NCBI RefSeq assembly: GCF_001025215.1
Contig: NZ_AP012330.1
Coordinates: 1,240,001 to 1,304,000 of the forward strand
Length of the DNA: 64,000 nt
DNA from: Bifidobacterium pseudocatenulatum DSM 20438 = JCM 1200 = LMG 10505
Lineage (GTDB): Bacteria; Actinomycetota; Actinomycetes; Actinomycetales; Bifidobacteriaceae
Direction of reading: 5' to 3'
Within the stretch, counting starts at the first letter, position 1. Every line of letters starts with the position of its first letter. A program made the position numbers and the translations under genes. Below, piece by piece: positions 49,390-57,979 of this stretch. Below the pieces are notes generated by a model. It had not been told where the DNA came from, searched no databases, and was given only the letters and a program-made list of their open reading frames with translations.

Positions 49390-51627
49390 GTGGGCCATTC
49401 TTTCAATTCAATGCGACATGCAGCCTTTAGAATAAAGTTCGTGACTTTTTCGAAACAGCGTTTTCAGGCGCGTCATCGTGTGTGCGCAGCTATTGTAGCC
49501 GCTTTTGTTGTGGTGGTGTTGGTTGAGTGCGTGTTGTGTAATGTGCCGTTTTTCCGCTCGTTGGCGGCGTCGGGTGATTCGGCGGCTGCGTATAACACGT
49601 TGGGGCCGGGGCTTGAGCGTCGTGATGACGGGTTGTTGGAGGTTACTGATCCGACGCAGGCGTATTTGCAGGTGGCTGCGGATGGTTCGTCTGAGTATGT
49701 GCGGATCGTGCCGGTGTCCGATGAGGTTATGGGTGGTGTGCCTGCCGGTTCGCGCGTGTTGCGTACGGTGCGTGTTCGTGCGGATGCGGATCGTGTGGCT
49801 GGTTCGTTGTGTTCGGTGTCGTTGGATTCGTCTCGTTCGTTGTATGTGAGGGCTGCGGCCGGTCGTACGGTGCGCGTGCAGGTGGTGGAGCCGAAGGGGT
49901 CATTGATTCCGTTTGATGCGGTTCGCGCGAATGTGCGTGTGCCGTTTTCGGTGAGTCCGTTGCGTGTGGCGTTGTTGGTGTTGGTGATGGTGTTGGTGGC
50001 GTTGTGGCGTCCGGGCTCGCGCCTGTGGAAGGTGCCGTTGAATACGTCGAGTGTGCGTCAGCGTGTGACGTTGGGCGTGTTGTTGACGGTTCCTGGGTTG
50101 GTGACTGTTGCGGCGGTGGCGTGGCAGTTGGTGTCTGCGGTGCCGTTGAGTTTTCATACGGATGGCATGTATACGTATGATTACGATCAGTATGATCATG
50201 TGGCTCGGGCGTTGCTTAATGGTCATGCGTGGCTTGATTTGGATGTGCCCGACGCGTTGCGCGATGCGGATAATCCGTATGATGTGACGACTCGTCAGCA
50301 ATTGCTTGCCGATGGTGTGAGTCCGGTGTATTGGGATTATGCGTTTTTTGATGGTCGTTGGTATTCGTATTTTGGCGTGGTGCCGGCGTTGCTGTTGTTT
50401 GTGCCGTATCGTGCGATAACGTCGTTGTGGGTTGATGGTGGTCTGATGATGCCGTCTGGCGCTGCGGTGCCGCTGCTGATGTTTGTTTTTTTGGTGTTCG
50501 CGTGCCTGTTGACGATTCGCGTGATCGAGCGTGTGCGTCCGCATGTTTCGCTGGCTGCGGTCAGTATGTTGTGCGTGTTTGTGGTTTTGGCGTCGAACGC
50601 CCCGTACTTGTGGTATCGGACGAATTTTTATTCGGTGCCGATTGCGGCGTCCTTGTTGTTGAGCACGTTGGGCTTATGGCTATGGATGGGTGCGGCGCAC
50701 CCGAACGCGGCCGATGCCGGTGGCGATGGTGGTGCGAATACGGTCGAATCGTTGTCGCTGCCTCGTTTGGCTGCCGGTTCGGTGTGTATTGCCGCGAATG
50801 TGGGTTGCCGTCCGTCGTTTGTGGTGGTGGCGTTCGCCGCGTTTCCGTTGTTCTGGCCGCAGATTCGTGCGATTGCCAAACAGTTGCGTGATGGCGTGTT
50901 CGCTTCTGGCGCGCATGGGCGCGTCTGCGCCATGTTGCATGCGTTGCGTGCGCCTTTGGCCGTGCTGGTGCCCGCATTGGTTGTGGTGGTGCCGTTGTTC
51001 GCCTATAACATGGTGCGTTTCTCCTCGCCATTCGATTTCGGTTCGTCATATCAGATAACGGTCACGGATATGACGAGCTACCATCAGTCGTGGTCGAATT
51101 TCATTTGGACGGTCGCATACTATCTGTTTTTGCCGTTGCGCTGGACGAATATGTTCCCGTTCCTTGCCGTCGACCCCACCCCATTGAAAGATTGGGGGTT
51201 CACGGAGGCGATGCCTGGAGGCCTGTTCGTCATGGCGCCTCTCGCATTGGCTTCGCTGGCATGCCCATTCCTACGCCGGCATATGCGCGCTCGTGGTCAT
51301 GTCGGTATGTGGCGTACACTGACGACGTTCCTGCTGTTAAGTTTGCTGATTGTGGCGCTTGACGCGCGCTTGGGTGGTCTTGGGTGGCGCTACATCGCCG
51401 ATTTCGGTTGGCTGTTCGCCTTGGCTTCGTTGCCTCTGCTGCTCATTGCGTTGGATTGCGACCGTCCGCGGCTGTGCTGGCTGTTGCGCGTACTGGTGTT
51501 GGCGCTGCTGCTGTTCATGTTGGCGGTGACGGTGTTGTCGTTGTTCCTATATGGTCGCGACGACGAGCTGATACGCAATAATTCCGGTTTGTTCCATGAC
51601 GTGCAGTCGTGGTTCACCCTGATATGA
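49390..51627 (+). CDS. Large multi-spanning membrane protein (possible GT-C glycosyltransferase)
   Basis: Up to 745 residues, about 12 hydrophobic spans. An N-terminal span (VCAAIVAAFVVVVLVECVLC) is followed by a ~130-residue extracytoplasmic beta-rich domain. Later come FHTDGMYTYDYDQYDHVARA and FFDGRWYSYFGVVPALLLFV, which have the acidic first loop and aromatic pattern of GT-C lipid-linked glycosyltransferases; this assignment is inference. The start is uncertain: GTG 49390 has GAGGTG six bases upstream, ATG 49411 has none, and GTG 49441 lies just after a TAGAAT hexamer and could be leaderless. Through about 50.95 kb nearly all codons end in G or T (TTG, GTG, GCG, GGT), unlike neighbouring genes. 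Confidence 0.82.
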   Translation: MGHSFNSMRHAAFRIKFVTFSKQRFQARHRVCAAIVAAFVVVVLVECVLCNVPFFRSLAASGDSAAAYNTLGPGLERRDDGLLEVTDPTQAYLQVAADGSSEYVRIVPVSDEVMGGVPAGSRVLRTVRVRADADRVAGSLCSVSLDSSRSLYVRAAAGRTVRVQVVEPKGSLIPFDAVRANVRVPFSVSPLRVALLVLVMVLVALWRPGSRLWKVPLNTSSVRQRVTLGVLLTVPGLVTVAAVAWQLVSAVPLSFHTDGMYTYDYDQYDHVARALLNGHAWLDLDVPDALRDADNPYDVTTRQQLLADGVSPVYWDYAFFDGRWYSYFGVVPALLLFVPYRAITSLWVDGGLMMPSGAAVPLLMFVFLVFACLLTIRVIERVRPHVSLAAVSMLCVFVVLASNAPYLWYRTNFYSVPIAASLLLSTLGLWLWMGAAHPNAADAGGDGGANTVESLSLPRLAAGSVCIAANVGCRPSFVVVAFAAFPLFWPQIRAIAKQLRDGVFASGAHGRVCAMLHALRAPLAVLVPALVVVVPLFAYNMVRFSSPFDFGSSYQITVTDMTSYHQSWSNFIWTVAYYLFLPLRWTNMFPFLAVDPTPLKDWGFTEAMPGGLFVMAPLALASLACPFLRRHMRARGHVGMWRTLTTFLLLSLLIVALDARLGGLGWRYIADFGWLFALASLPLLLIALDCDRPRLCWLLRVLVLALLLFMLAVTVLSLFLYGRDDELIRNNSGLFHDVQSWFTLI

Positions 51628-51765
51628 GGCACGGCGTTTTCAGGGTTATTTCAGGGTTTTATTACGGTTTGTCCAATAAAATCTCCGGTTTGTTCCGAGT
51701 TTTGCGAATAATAGTGGTGTCGTAACTGTTCGATATGAGATGAACCCTTGTTGGAGACATCAGTT

Positions 51766-53427
51766 ATGAAATCGCTTCCACTTCTGTCTAACCATCCTCG
51801 TGTTAAACGCTGGACCGCGGCCGTGGTAGCATCGGCCATCGCATTGGGCGTCTGTCTCGCCAGCTATGACAACGTCGATGCGGCCATCAGACAAAACAGG
51901 ATCGAACGGCTGAACGCACGTATCGAGAATGTGTACACAGCCGACTATCAGAATATGGCCGACGACAAGCTCGAGCAGGAAAAAAGCAAGTCTGCCGCCA
52001 CGGAAGATGACATGTTCGTCACCGAGGATCCGTACGGCACCAACACCACGTCGCTGTATGTGTATTTCACCACCGACGACTCGGTATCCGTATCCTATAC
52101 CGTGCATGCGGACGGCTACGCGGATTTCACCCGTGACGCCTACCAGCAATCGCAATACAGCAAAACCCATGAATTCCAGATACTCGGCCTTATTCCCGGG
52201 GAAAAGAACACCATCACCATCACGTTGACCAACGCCGATGGCAAATCCCGTACGCATACCTTCGAACACAGGGGTGCTTCCCTGCTTGGCAATGAGGAAG
52301 TGCAACTGGAGCAGACCGTCGTAGCTGATTCCGGAGAAGACTTGGGCGATGGCCTGTATGCCATACTCGGCAACGATTCCGACGAGCAGGACTTCATGTT
52401 CTATTATGATACGAACGGCGTGCTGCGCGGTGAGATTCCCGTGCTCTACTATCGTTCGCATCGTCTGCTGTTCGACGATGACGGGCTCATGTGGTTCTCC
52501 GCTTCCACACACCACATGGCAGCGATGAACCGTCTCGGCAAGTTGGAGAAGATCTATGATCTTGGATCCGACTATATTCTGCACCACGATTACGCGATGG
52601 ACGCCAATGGAGACATCGTGCTGTTGGCCACCGAAATGGGCCGCGACGACAATGCCGTGCAAGATCAGGTCATCAAGCTCAACACTTCCACCGGCAGTGT
52701 GACCCGCTTGGTGGATTTCGGCGAACTGTTCGCCGACTATAAGGCCTCCACCACGCATGCAGGAACCGACGAGTCGGATTCGAGCGCCCAGAATCGTTGG
52801 GATTGGCTGCATTGCAACACCATCCAACTGTTGGATGATGGTTCCGCGTTATTCTCCGCACGCGAAACGTCCACCATCATCAAAGTGGATGATCTGGAAT
52901 CAGATCCGACGGTCGACTACATGATCGGCGAGCCGTCCGTGTGGGCAGGCACCGATGAGGTCAGCAGTTTCCTAGCGAAAGACGGAGATTTTTCCGATAC
53001 CGGCGGACAGCATTCCATCACATACGTCGCCGATGATTCGTTGCCTGACGGCCAGTATTACCTGTACATGTTCGACAATAATTTCGGCACTTCGTTGACG
53101 CGTCCTGATTTTGACTGGTCGGTGATCGACGGAATCTCGATCGAACTGTCTTCCGACACGGCAAATTCGCGGTATCGCAAGTATCTGGTCAACGAGAATG
53201 CCGGCACGTATACGGAAGTGTCATCGTTCGACGTGCCATATTCGCCGTATGTCAGTTCCGCGCAGGAATTGGATAATGGCCAGATCCTCATCGACTCGGG
53301 CATGAAGGGTCTGTTCGGCCAGTACAACAAGGATGGTGATCTGCTGGCGCAGTTCAAGATGACGTTGAACAGTGCGTACATCTACCGCGTGTACAAGTAC
53401 GATTTCTCGGGATTCTATTTCGCCTGA
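51766..53427 (+). CDS. Aryl-sulfate sulfotransferase (ASST family), membrane-anchored
   Basis: A 553-residue protein. Residues about 19-36 (WTAAVVASAIALGVCLASYD) form a signal anchor, so the catalytic part lies outside the membrane. An N-terminal immunoglobulin-like domain (SLYVYFTTDDSVSVSYTVHA) is followed by a beta-propeller with RSHRLLFDDDGLMWFSAS, ILHHDYAMDANGDIVLLATE, DWLHCNTIQLLDDGSALFSA and GGQHSITYVADDS. These His-rich blades are the arylsulfotransferase pattern, where a histidine carries the sulfuryl group moved between phenols without PAPS. Substrates are unknown. ATG 51766 follows GGAGA by eight bases. It is isolated from any DsbA/DsbL partner. Confidence 0.87.
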   Translation: MKSLPLLSNHPRVKRWTAAVVASAIALGVCLASYDNVDAAIRQNRIERLNARIENVYTADYQNMADDKLEQEKSKSAATEDDMFVTEDPYGTNTTSLYVYFTTDDSVSVSYTVHADGYADFTRDAYQQSQYSKTHEFQILGLIPGEKNTITITLTNADGKSRTHTFEHRGASLLGNEEVQLEQTVVADSGEDLGDGLYAILGNDSDEQDFMFYYDTNGVLRGEIPVLYYRSHRLLFDDDGLMWFSASTHHMAAMNRLGKLEKIYDLGSDYILHHDYAMDANGDIVLLATEMGRDDNAVQDQVIKLNTSTGSVTRLVDFGELFADYKASTTHAGTDESDSSAQNRWDWLHCNTIQLLDDGSALFSARETSTIIKVDDLESDPTVDYMIGEPSVWAGTDEVSSFLAKDGDFSDTGGQHSITYVADDSLPDGQYYLYMFDNNFGTSLTRPDFDWSVIDGISIELSSDTANSRYRKYLVNENAGTYTEVSSFDVPYSPYVSSAQELDNGQILIDSGMKGLFGQYNKDGDLLAQFKMTLNSAYIYRVYKYDFSGFYFA

Positions 53428-53446
53428 CATCCTGTCCGCAGGCTTG

Positions 53447-53502
53447 ACGGGGCCGGGAATCCAAACTCCCACAAGGAGTTTGGATTTCCGGCCCCGTTTC
53501 GT
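53447..53502 (+). terminator. Long hairpin terminator after the sulfotransferase gene
   Basis: ACGGGGCCGGGAATCCAAAC is mirrored by the stretch ending GGATTTCCGGCCCCGT. The stem exceeds 20 base pairs with loop CACA and is followed by TTTC. Confidence 0.85.
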
Positions 53503-53538
53503 ATGCAATGGGTTCGGCACGCCCGTACAATGGTTGCC

Positions 53539-54339
53539 ATGGGTTTTTTCGATTCGCTGTTTTCATCCAAACGTCCCGAAGCGACGCATGACGTCACGTT
53601 CACGCTAGATCAGGCAGGCCACACGTATGAGGATGGCAATGTCGGTCTGGAGCCGACATCGTTGACGATCACTCCGGAAAGCAAACGTGTGGCTGTGATC
53701 GGGTTGAATGGTTCCGGTAAGACCACGTTGCTGCAGCTGTTGGATGGCGCATTGTCTGCGACGTCCGGTTCGGTGCGTATCGACGCGAATGGTGCTGCGT
53801 ATGATCCGTCGGTGAAACGTGATCTGAAACGTATCGAATCGATGATCGGCCGCGTTCGTCGCGAGGAAATTCCGAACAGTTATTACAAAGCGGATTCCAT
53901 TCGCGAGGCGATTGATGAACCGTTGAAGAAGCATAAGGTGCCGGAAAGCGAACGCCAGGCGATCATCGGCAATCTGTTCGCGCATTTCGATCTGGCGGCG
54001 GTCGCACGTGAGCCCGCCTCCGCATTGGATAGCGAGAAACGTCATCTGCTGGCGATCGCTTCCGCATTGAGCTTCTCCCCCGCGGTGATCGTTGCCGACG
54101 AGCCGACCAAGGGTTTGGACGAGGTGGCGTCCGCGCATGTGGCGAAAGCTCTGTTCAGTTACGACAAACAGGTAGTGTTCGCCACGCATGACACGGAGCT
54201 GATCACACGCGCGGAATATGCGATCGACCGCACGCTGGTGGTCGACGATCATCAGGTGGTGTTCGACGGTGGCCCGCATGAGGCCGTGGCCTTTTACACG
54301 GACCTCATCCGCGCTAAATATGAGGCTTCCAAAGCCTGA
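53539..54339 (+). CDS. Stand-alone ABC ATPase (ECF/CbiO-like) with altered signature motif
   Basis: A 266-residue ABC domain. Walker A VIGLNGSGKTTLLQLL is at about 54-69, Walker B is AVIVADEPTKGLDE and the switch histidine lies in VVFATHDTELI. The signature position reads SALDSEKRHLLAIASAL, where LSGGQ is expected, so the ABC signature is lost or strongly modified. A TACAAT box at 53526-53531 lies eight bases before ATG 53539 and no Shine-Dalgarno is present, which suggests a leaderless transcript. No permease gene adjoins it. The role could be that of an ATPase shared with remote S or T subunits, or a non-transport one. Confidence 0.82.
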   Translation: MGFFDSLFSSKRPEATHDVTFTLDQAGHTYEDGNVGLEPTSLTITPESKRVAVIGLNGSGKTTLLQLLDGALSATSGSVRIDANGAAYDPSVKRDLKRIESMIGRVRREEIPNSYYKADSIREAIDEPLKKHKVPESERQAIIGNLFAHFDLAAVAREPASALDSEKRHLLAIASALSFSPAVIVADEPTKGLDEVASAHVAKALFSYDKQVVFATHDTELITRAEYAIDRTLVVDDHQVVFDGGPHEAVAFYTDLIRAKYEASKA

Positions 54340-54416
54340 CCATACCCACGGATTATTCCCGTTCCCCACATGTTGCGGCTCCTTCATCGGTGTCGACGAT
54401 GGAACCACAACATGTT

Positions 54417-55580
54417 TCAGCCGATCATTGTGTTGACGGTGTCAAGCACCGTCTGAACGTTATGCCTGAATTCGTCGGGTTCCGGCAATAACGAGATCGC
54501 GAGATAGCCGTTCGACGTCATATCGAAGAAATAGCCGGGCTGTCCTGAAATTCCGTGCTTTTCGATCATGGACAACACCAGTTCGTTCTCGTCAAGCACG
54601 CTGGGCACGCGCAAAAGCACATTCCATCCGCCTTCGGCACGCAACACGCTGACCATGCCCTGCTCGTCATCATCCAGCATGGTATGCAAGGCTGCGAGGT
54701 TGGTTTGCACGCGCTCTCGCACGCGCGCGGTCTGCGCGGCTGCGGCGCCCAGCATGGCGGGGATCTGTTTGGCGATGATCTCACTCATTGGCAGATAGTC
54801 GTCGGCGACCACGTCGAGTCTGCGCTTGGCCTCATCCACTTCAGCCGCCGGGCCGGACACTTGGATCCAACCCACTTTGGCATGTGGCGCGGCCAACGTC
54901 TTCGAGAACCCATCCAATGCGAATGTGAGCGTGCCGGTCTCCCCCGCGAGACGCGCGTTGCCATCGAATGGTTCAAGATCATAGTCGTAGAACACCTCAT
55001 CGGCGATGATGGCCACCTCATGGTCATGACAAAGCCGCACAATGGCCTCACGTTCCGACGCTTTGACGTACGATCCGGTCGGATTGTTGGGATTGATGAG
55101 CACCAGCGCGCGGATGCGGCCGCCATCTTCACCTTCAAGCGCTTCGCGTAGTTCGGCCACGTCGATGTACCAGGATCCGTCGAAACGTTGCTGGTACTCG
55201 ATCATGTCGACGCATTCGAGTCGTGCGATCGATTCGATGAGCGGATATCCCGGCTTCGGTGCGAGCACAGCGTCACCTGCATTGCAGAGCAGTTTGATCA
55301 GCCATGAGTACGCTTCGGACGTCGAGCTCAATATGTATAGGTCGTCGGCGGTAGCGGTATTGCCTTGTTCATGCAGGAATGCGGCCAGCGCTTCGCGTGC
55401 GTATCGTTGCCCGCGTGGCTCCGCTCCGTAGATGTCCGGCAATAGTTCCGACGCGAGCGCATGTTTGGTTGGATTGGAGTCGTTGAGTTTGCCGAGTGTG
55501 ATGCCGTTTGCTTTGGCTTCCGCTTCGGCTTTGGCGATGGGATTGGGCTCGCTGATATCGACTCTGGAGGAAAAACGCAT
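54417..55580 (-). CDS. Class I/II PLP-dependent aminotransferase
   Basis: About 388 residues, fold-type I. LINPNNPTGSYVKASEREAI contains the cofactor-binding NPNNPTG. IADEVFYDYDL gives the Asp/Tyr contacts, and LDGFSKTLAAPHAKVGWIQV carries the Schiff-base lysine. The final arginine region is MTSNGYLAISLLPEPDEFRH. Sequence type resembles AspAT/AlaAT-like enzymes with unknown amino donor. ATG 55580 (MRFSSRVDI) is favoured by comparison with the family; ATG 55592 is an alternative, and the GTGGAG ribosome site is rather close. It is monocistronic. Confidence 0.87.
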   Translation of the reverse strand: MRFSSRVDISEPNPIAKAEAEAKANGITLGKLNDSNPTKHALASELLPDIYGAEPRGQRYAREALAAFLHEQGNTATADDLYILSSTSEAYSWLIKLLCNAGDAVLAPKPGYPLIESIARLECVDMIEYQQRFDGSWYIDVAELREALEGEDGGRIRALVLINPNNPTGSYVKASEREAIVRLCHDHEVAIIADEVFYDYDLEPFDGNARLAGETGTLTFALDGFSKTLAAPHAKVGWIQVSGPAAEVDEAKRRLDVVADDYLPMSEIIAKQIPAMLGAAAAQTARVRERVQTNLAALHTMLDDDEQGMVSVLRAEGGWNVLLRVPSVLDENELVLSMIEKHGISGQPGYFFDMTSNGYLAISLLPEPDEFRHNVQTVLDTVNTMIG

Positions 55581-55663
55581 GGTCTCCACCATACTCTCTG
55601 GGTTGCGCAAGTGTTGCATCGAGCAAGAAGGATGCATTCGCCATGCGATCATCAGAGGAATAA

Positions 55664-55699
55664 CAAGAGCCGTCCGACGGATGAATCGGACGGCTCTCG
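55664..55699 (-). terminator. Terminator downstream of ppgK
   Basis: AGAGCCGTCCGA and TCGGACGGCTCT form a 12-base perfect stem around CGGATGAA. On the minus strand TGTTATT follows. Confidence 0.75.
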
Positions 55700-55736
55700 C
55701 TTATATGAAGGTTAGGAACCTTTATGGTTCACGACA

Positions 55737-56504
55737 TCACTTCTGCTTGATGCTTGCGTAGTACGCAGCACCGATGATGCCAGCCTCATTGTGCAGCTTG
55801 GCTGCGACGATCGGGGTCTTGATGTCGATGTACGGCAGGAACTTCTCGGACACGCGGGACACGCCACCGCCGACGACGAACAGCTGCGGATCCAAGTAGA
55901 ACTCCATCAGGGAATAATACTTGGTCAGACGCTTGGCCCACTTCTTGTAGCCCATATCGAGCTTTTCACGAATGGAGGATGCCGCGTACTTCTCGGCGTC
56001 ACCCTTGCCCTTGAGCAGTTCCAAATGGCCGAGCTCAGTGTTCGGAATGAGCTCGCCGTTGAAGATCAGCGCGGTGCCGATGCCGGTGCCCAGCGTGGTG
56101 GCGACGACCAGGCCGTCCTGGCCCTTGGCTGCGCCGAACTGCTGTTCGGCAAGACCGGCCGCATCAGCGTCGTTCACCACGGTGACCGGACGGCCGCAAG
56201 CTTCGGAGAACACTTCGGTGACGTCCACGCCAACCCAAGACTGGTCCAGATTGGCCATATAGCCGAGCTTCTCGCCAACATGAATCGGAGCGGGGAATGC
56301 GATGCCGACCGGAGCGGACTCAGGAACCTCAAAATGCTCGAGCTGCTGGCGAACGATTTCGCCAACGGCCTTCGGAGTGGAAACCTCCGGGGTAAGGATC
56401 TTCAGACGCGGTTCAGCAAATTCGCCCTTCTCGAGGTTAACCGGGGCTGCCTTAATGCCGGAGCCGCCAATGTCAACGCCAAATGCCTGTGCAGTTTCAA
56501 TCAT
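55737..56504 (-). CDS. ppgK: Polyphosphate glucokinase
   Basis: ROK-family sugar kinase using polyphosphate and/or ATP, 255 residues. The phosphate-1 motif AFGVDIGGSGIKAAPVN is near the N-terminus, the catalytic Asp in VVNDADAAGLAEQQFG, phosphate-2 in TTLGTGIGTALIFNG, and NTELGHLEL contains the ExGH motif. Start ATG 56504 follows GAGAGG. It phosphorylates glucose for the fructose-6-phosphate phosphoketolase pathway. A perfect 14-base palindrome about 135 bases upstream is a candidate operator. Confidence 0.93.
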   Translation of the reverse strand: MIETAQAFGVDIGGSGIKAAPVNLEKGEFAEPRLKILTPEVSTPKAVGEIVRQQLEHFEVPESAPVGIAFPAPIHVGEKLGYMANLDQSWVGVDVTEVFSEACGRPVTVVNDADAAGLAEQQFGAAKGQDGLVVATTLGTGIGTALIFNGELIPNTELGHLELLKGKGDAEKYAASSIREKLDMGYKKWAKRLTKYYSLMEFYLDPQLFVVGGGVSRVSEKFLPYIDIKTPIVAAKLHNEAGIIGAAYYASIKQK

Positions 56505-56637
56505 CTTCGACCTCTCCTATCAAGGTACATAGTGGGTATATCGAACCGGTAAACGCCATAGTAACTCGCCCCATGCCCCAAAACGCGCCGACAATACACA
56601 ATTGGTGAATACGATTGCATAATCTGTCGCAATGAAA

Positions 56638-56651
56638 CGCAAATATTTGCG
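56638..56651. promoter_or_regulatory. Perfect 14-base palindrome upstream of ppgK
   Basis: CGCAAATATTTGCG is fully self-complementary and stands between ppgK and the glycosyltransferase gene. It is flanked by partial copies (TCGCAATG on the left, CTGCAAACG on the right). It looks like a dimeric regulator site; the regulator is unknown. Confidence 0.45.
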
Positions 56652-56667
56652 ATTGTTTTCTGCAAAC

Positions 56668-56710
56668 GATTCGCCCCATGCCAACGCAACGCATCGGCAT
56701 GGGGCGAATC
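56668..56710 (-). terminator. Terminator downstream of the GT2 gene
   Basis: GATTCGCCCCATGCC and GGCATGGGGCGAATC form a perfect 15-base stem over a 13-base loop. It lies 37 bases past the glycosyltransferase stop. Confidence 0.75.
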
Positions 56711-56746
56711 ATAAGAAAATAACCGTCTGAAGACGGTGTAGCCACA

Positions 56747-57760
56747 TTACTTGAGCGGCGGCATCGGCTTCCAATCCGGATCATGCAGCAGCTTGCGCGA
56801 ATCCCACCAACCCTTGACAATCTGCACCAAGCCGGTCTTGGCATGCTCACGGTCCACCATCACCAAGCGAATGACCTCCTTGGCGGCGGTCAGCAACGTG
56901 CCAAAGCCGAACATCAGCGGACGGTAATCGCCGAACGACATGAAATAGCGTGCCATGTAGCCACGGTTGCGCATGATGTGGTAGCGGTTCATGTCGGAAG
57001 TGGAGTTGAGCTGACGCACGCCGGCGATATCCCAGTTACCGATCTCGCGCGTACGTCGCAGGATCACGTCGGGCACCACGATCGGATTGGTGACCTTGCT
57101 GGCGCGATAGCCGTACATCGTATCGTCCCAGTAGATGAAGAAGCGGGGATCCGGCAAACCGATCTGTTCCACGATATTGCGGCGGAACAGGCCGCCTTCA
57201 AAGCATAAGGTGTCCATCACACGATAGCCGGGACGCCCGAACGCGGCCGGAGCGATCGGATTGGGAATGCCAAGAGGCACGATGAAATCGTACTGCCAGT
57301 AGAACGGGCCTCCGTCGTAGTCGTATCGGCTTCCCTGGATCACATCATGGCTGCCGGTCCACTTGGCGAGCCTTTCGATGGCCTCAGGCATCACGGCCAC
57401 GTCGTCGTCCATCACCCAGAACCACTCCGCACCCAGCTCGTATGCCTTCTTCACACCTGCGGAGAAGCCGCCTGCGCCGCCGAGGTTGTCGGATTGCGGC
57501 GCGTACACCACACGGCTTTCGTTGCCCGACTGGTCGGCGATGGTATTGCCCCACTGCGCGGTGACCGCTTCACGGAAATCGTCGACCATGCCTTGGGTCG
57601 CCTCGCTGTGCTCGTTGTCCACGACGATGATACGCCATGGCGCCACAGTGAGTTTTTCGATGGATTCGAACAGGGTGGCGAGCAGCTGCTGACGCCTGTA
57701 CGTCACCACGACGATAGCCAGCTTTTCGATGGTGTTCTTCGCAACTTGCTTTTCAGTCAT
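56747..57760 (-). CDS. GT2-family glycosyltransferase (GlfT2/rhamnosyltransferase-like)
   Basis: About 337 residues. The nucleotide-sugar fold starts KLAIVVVTYRRQQLLATLFE, with DNLGGAGGFSAGVKKAYELG as the characteristic N-GG-GG block. The metal-binding triple Asp is in WFWVMDDDVAVMPEA. FFIYWDDTMYGYRASKV contains the catalytic WDD/E motif of the GlfT2 galactofuranosyltransferase group. It probably adds galactofuranose or a similar sugar to a cell-surface polymer. ATG 57760 (MTEKQVAKN) was chosen over ATG 57769; the frame stays open far upstream, across the region of the TPP riboswitch, but that part is not coding. Confidence 0.87.
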   Translation of the reverse strand: MTEKQVAKNTIEKLAIVVVTYRRQQLLATLFESIEKLTVAPWRIIVVDNEHSEATQGMVDDFREAVTAQWGNTIADQSGNESRVVYAPQSDNLGGAGGFSAGVKKAYELGAEWFWVMDDDVAVMPEAIERLAKWTGSHDVIQGSRYDYDGGPFYWQYDFIVPLGIPNPIAPAAFGRPGYRVMDTLCFEGGLFRRNIVEQIGLPDPRFFIYWDDTMYGYRASKVTNPIVVPDVILRRTREIGNWDIAGVRQLNSTSDMNRYHIMRNRGYMARYFMSFGDYRPLMFGFGTLLTAAKEVIRLVMVDREHAKTGLVQIVKGWWDSRKLLHDPDWKPMPPLK

Positions 57761-57843
57761 ACGTTCCATTCTTGCACTCGCCCTCAACCGAACATCGCCT
57801 GTGTTCGCATCATGCGGCACGATTCCATTCGACGGACGGGCTC

Positions 57844-57872
57844 TTGCACATTTCGTGCGGCTTTGCCATAAT
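57844..57872 (+). promoter_or_regulatory. Promoter of the TPP-controlled tenA gene
   Basis: TTGCAC (57844-57849), 17-base spacer, CATAAT (57867-57872), just ahead of the riboswitch. Confidence 0.65.
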
Positions 57873-57884
57873 GTACGGCGTAAT

Positions 57885-57973
57885 GCAGGGGAACCCGTGT
57901 TCGTCGGGTTGAGATGGGCCAAGTGAGGCCTGAACCCTTTGAACCTGATGGTTAACACCAGCGTAGGGAGGCA
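57885..57973 (+). promoter_or_regulatory. TPP riboswitch upstream of tenA
   Basis: Conserved elements in order: CAGGGGAACCCG, GGGTTGAGATGGGCC, CTGAACCCTTTGAACCTGAT, GGTTAACACCAGCG and TAGGGAGGC. The CTGAGA box is TTGAGA here. The 3' strand of the closing helix contains GGGAGG, which is also the ribosome site of the GTG start at 57980. Ligand binding would therefore hide the ribosome site directly. Confidence 0.92.
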
Positions 57974-57979
57974 TGTCTA

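Noticed and set aside
50502..51049. Several open frames on both strands within the large membrane-protein gene
   Set aside because: They are artefacts of the extreme G+T bias of this segment, which removes stop codons in alternative frames; none resembles a protein.
57761..57958. N-terminal extension of the GT2 glycosyltransferase
   Set aside because: The open frame runs antisense through the tenA promoter and TPP riboswitch. The fold begins right after the ATG at 57760.
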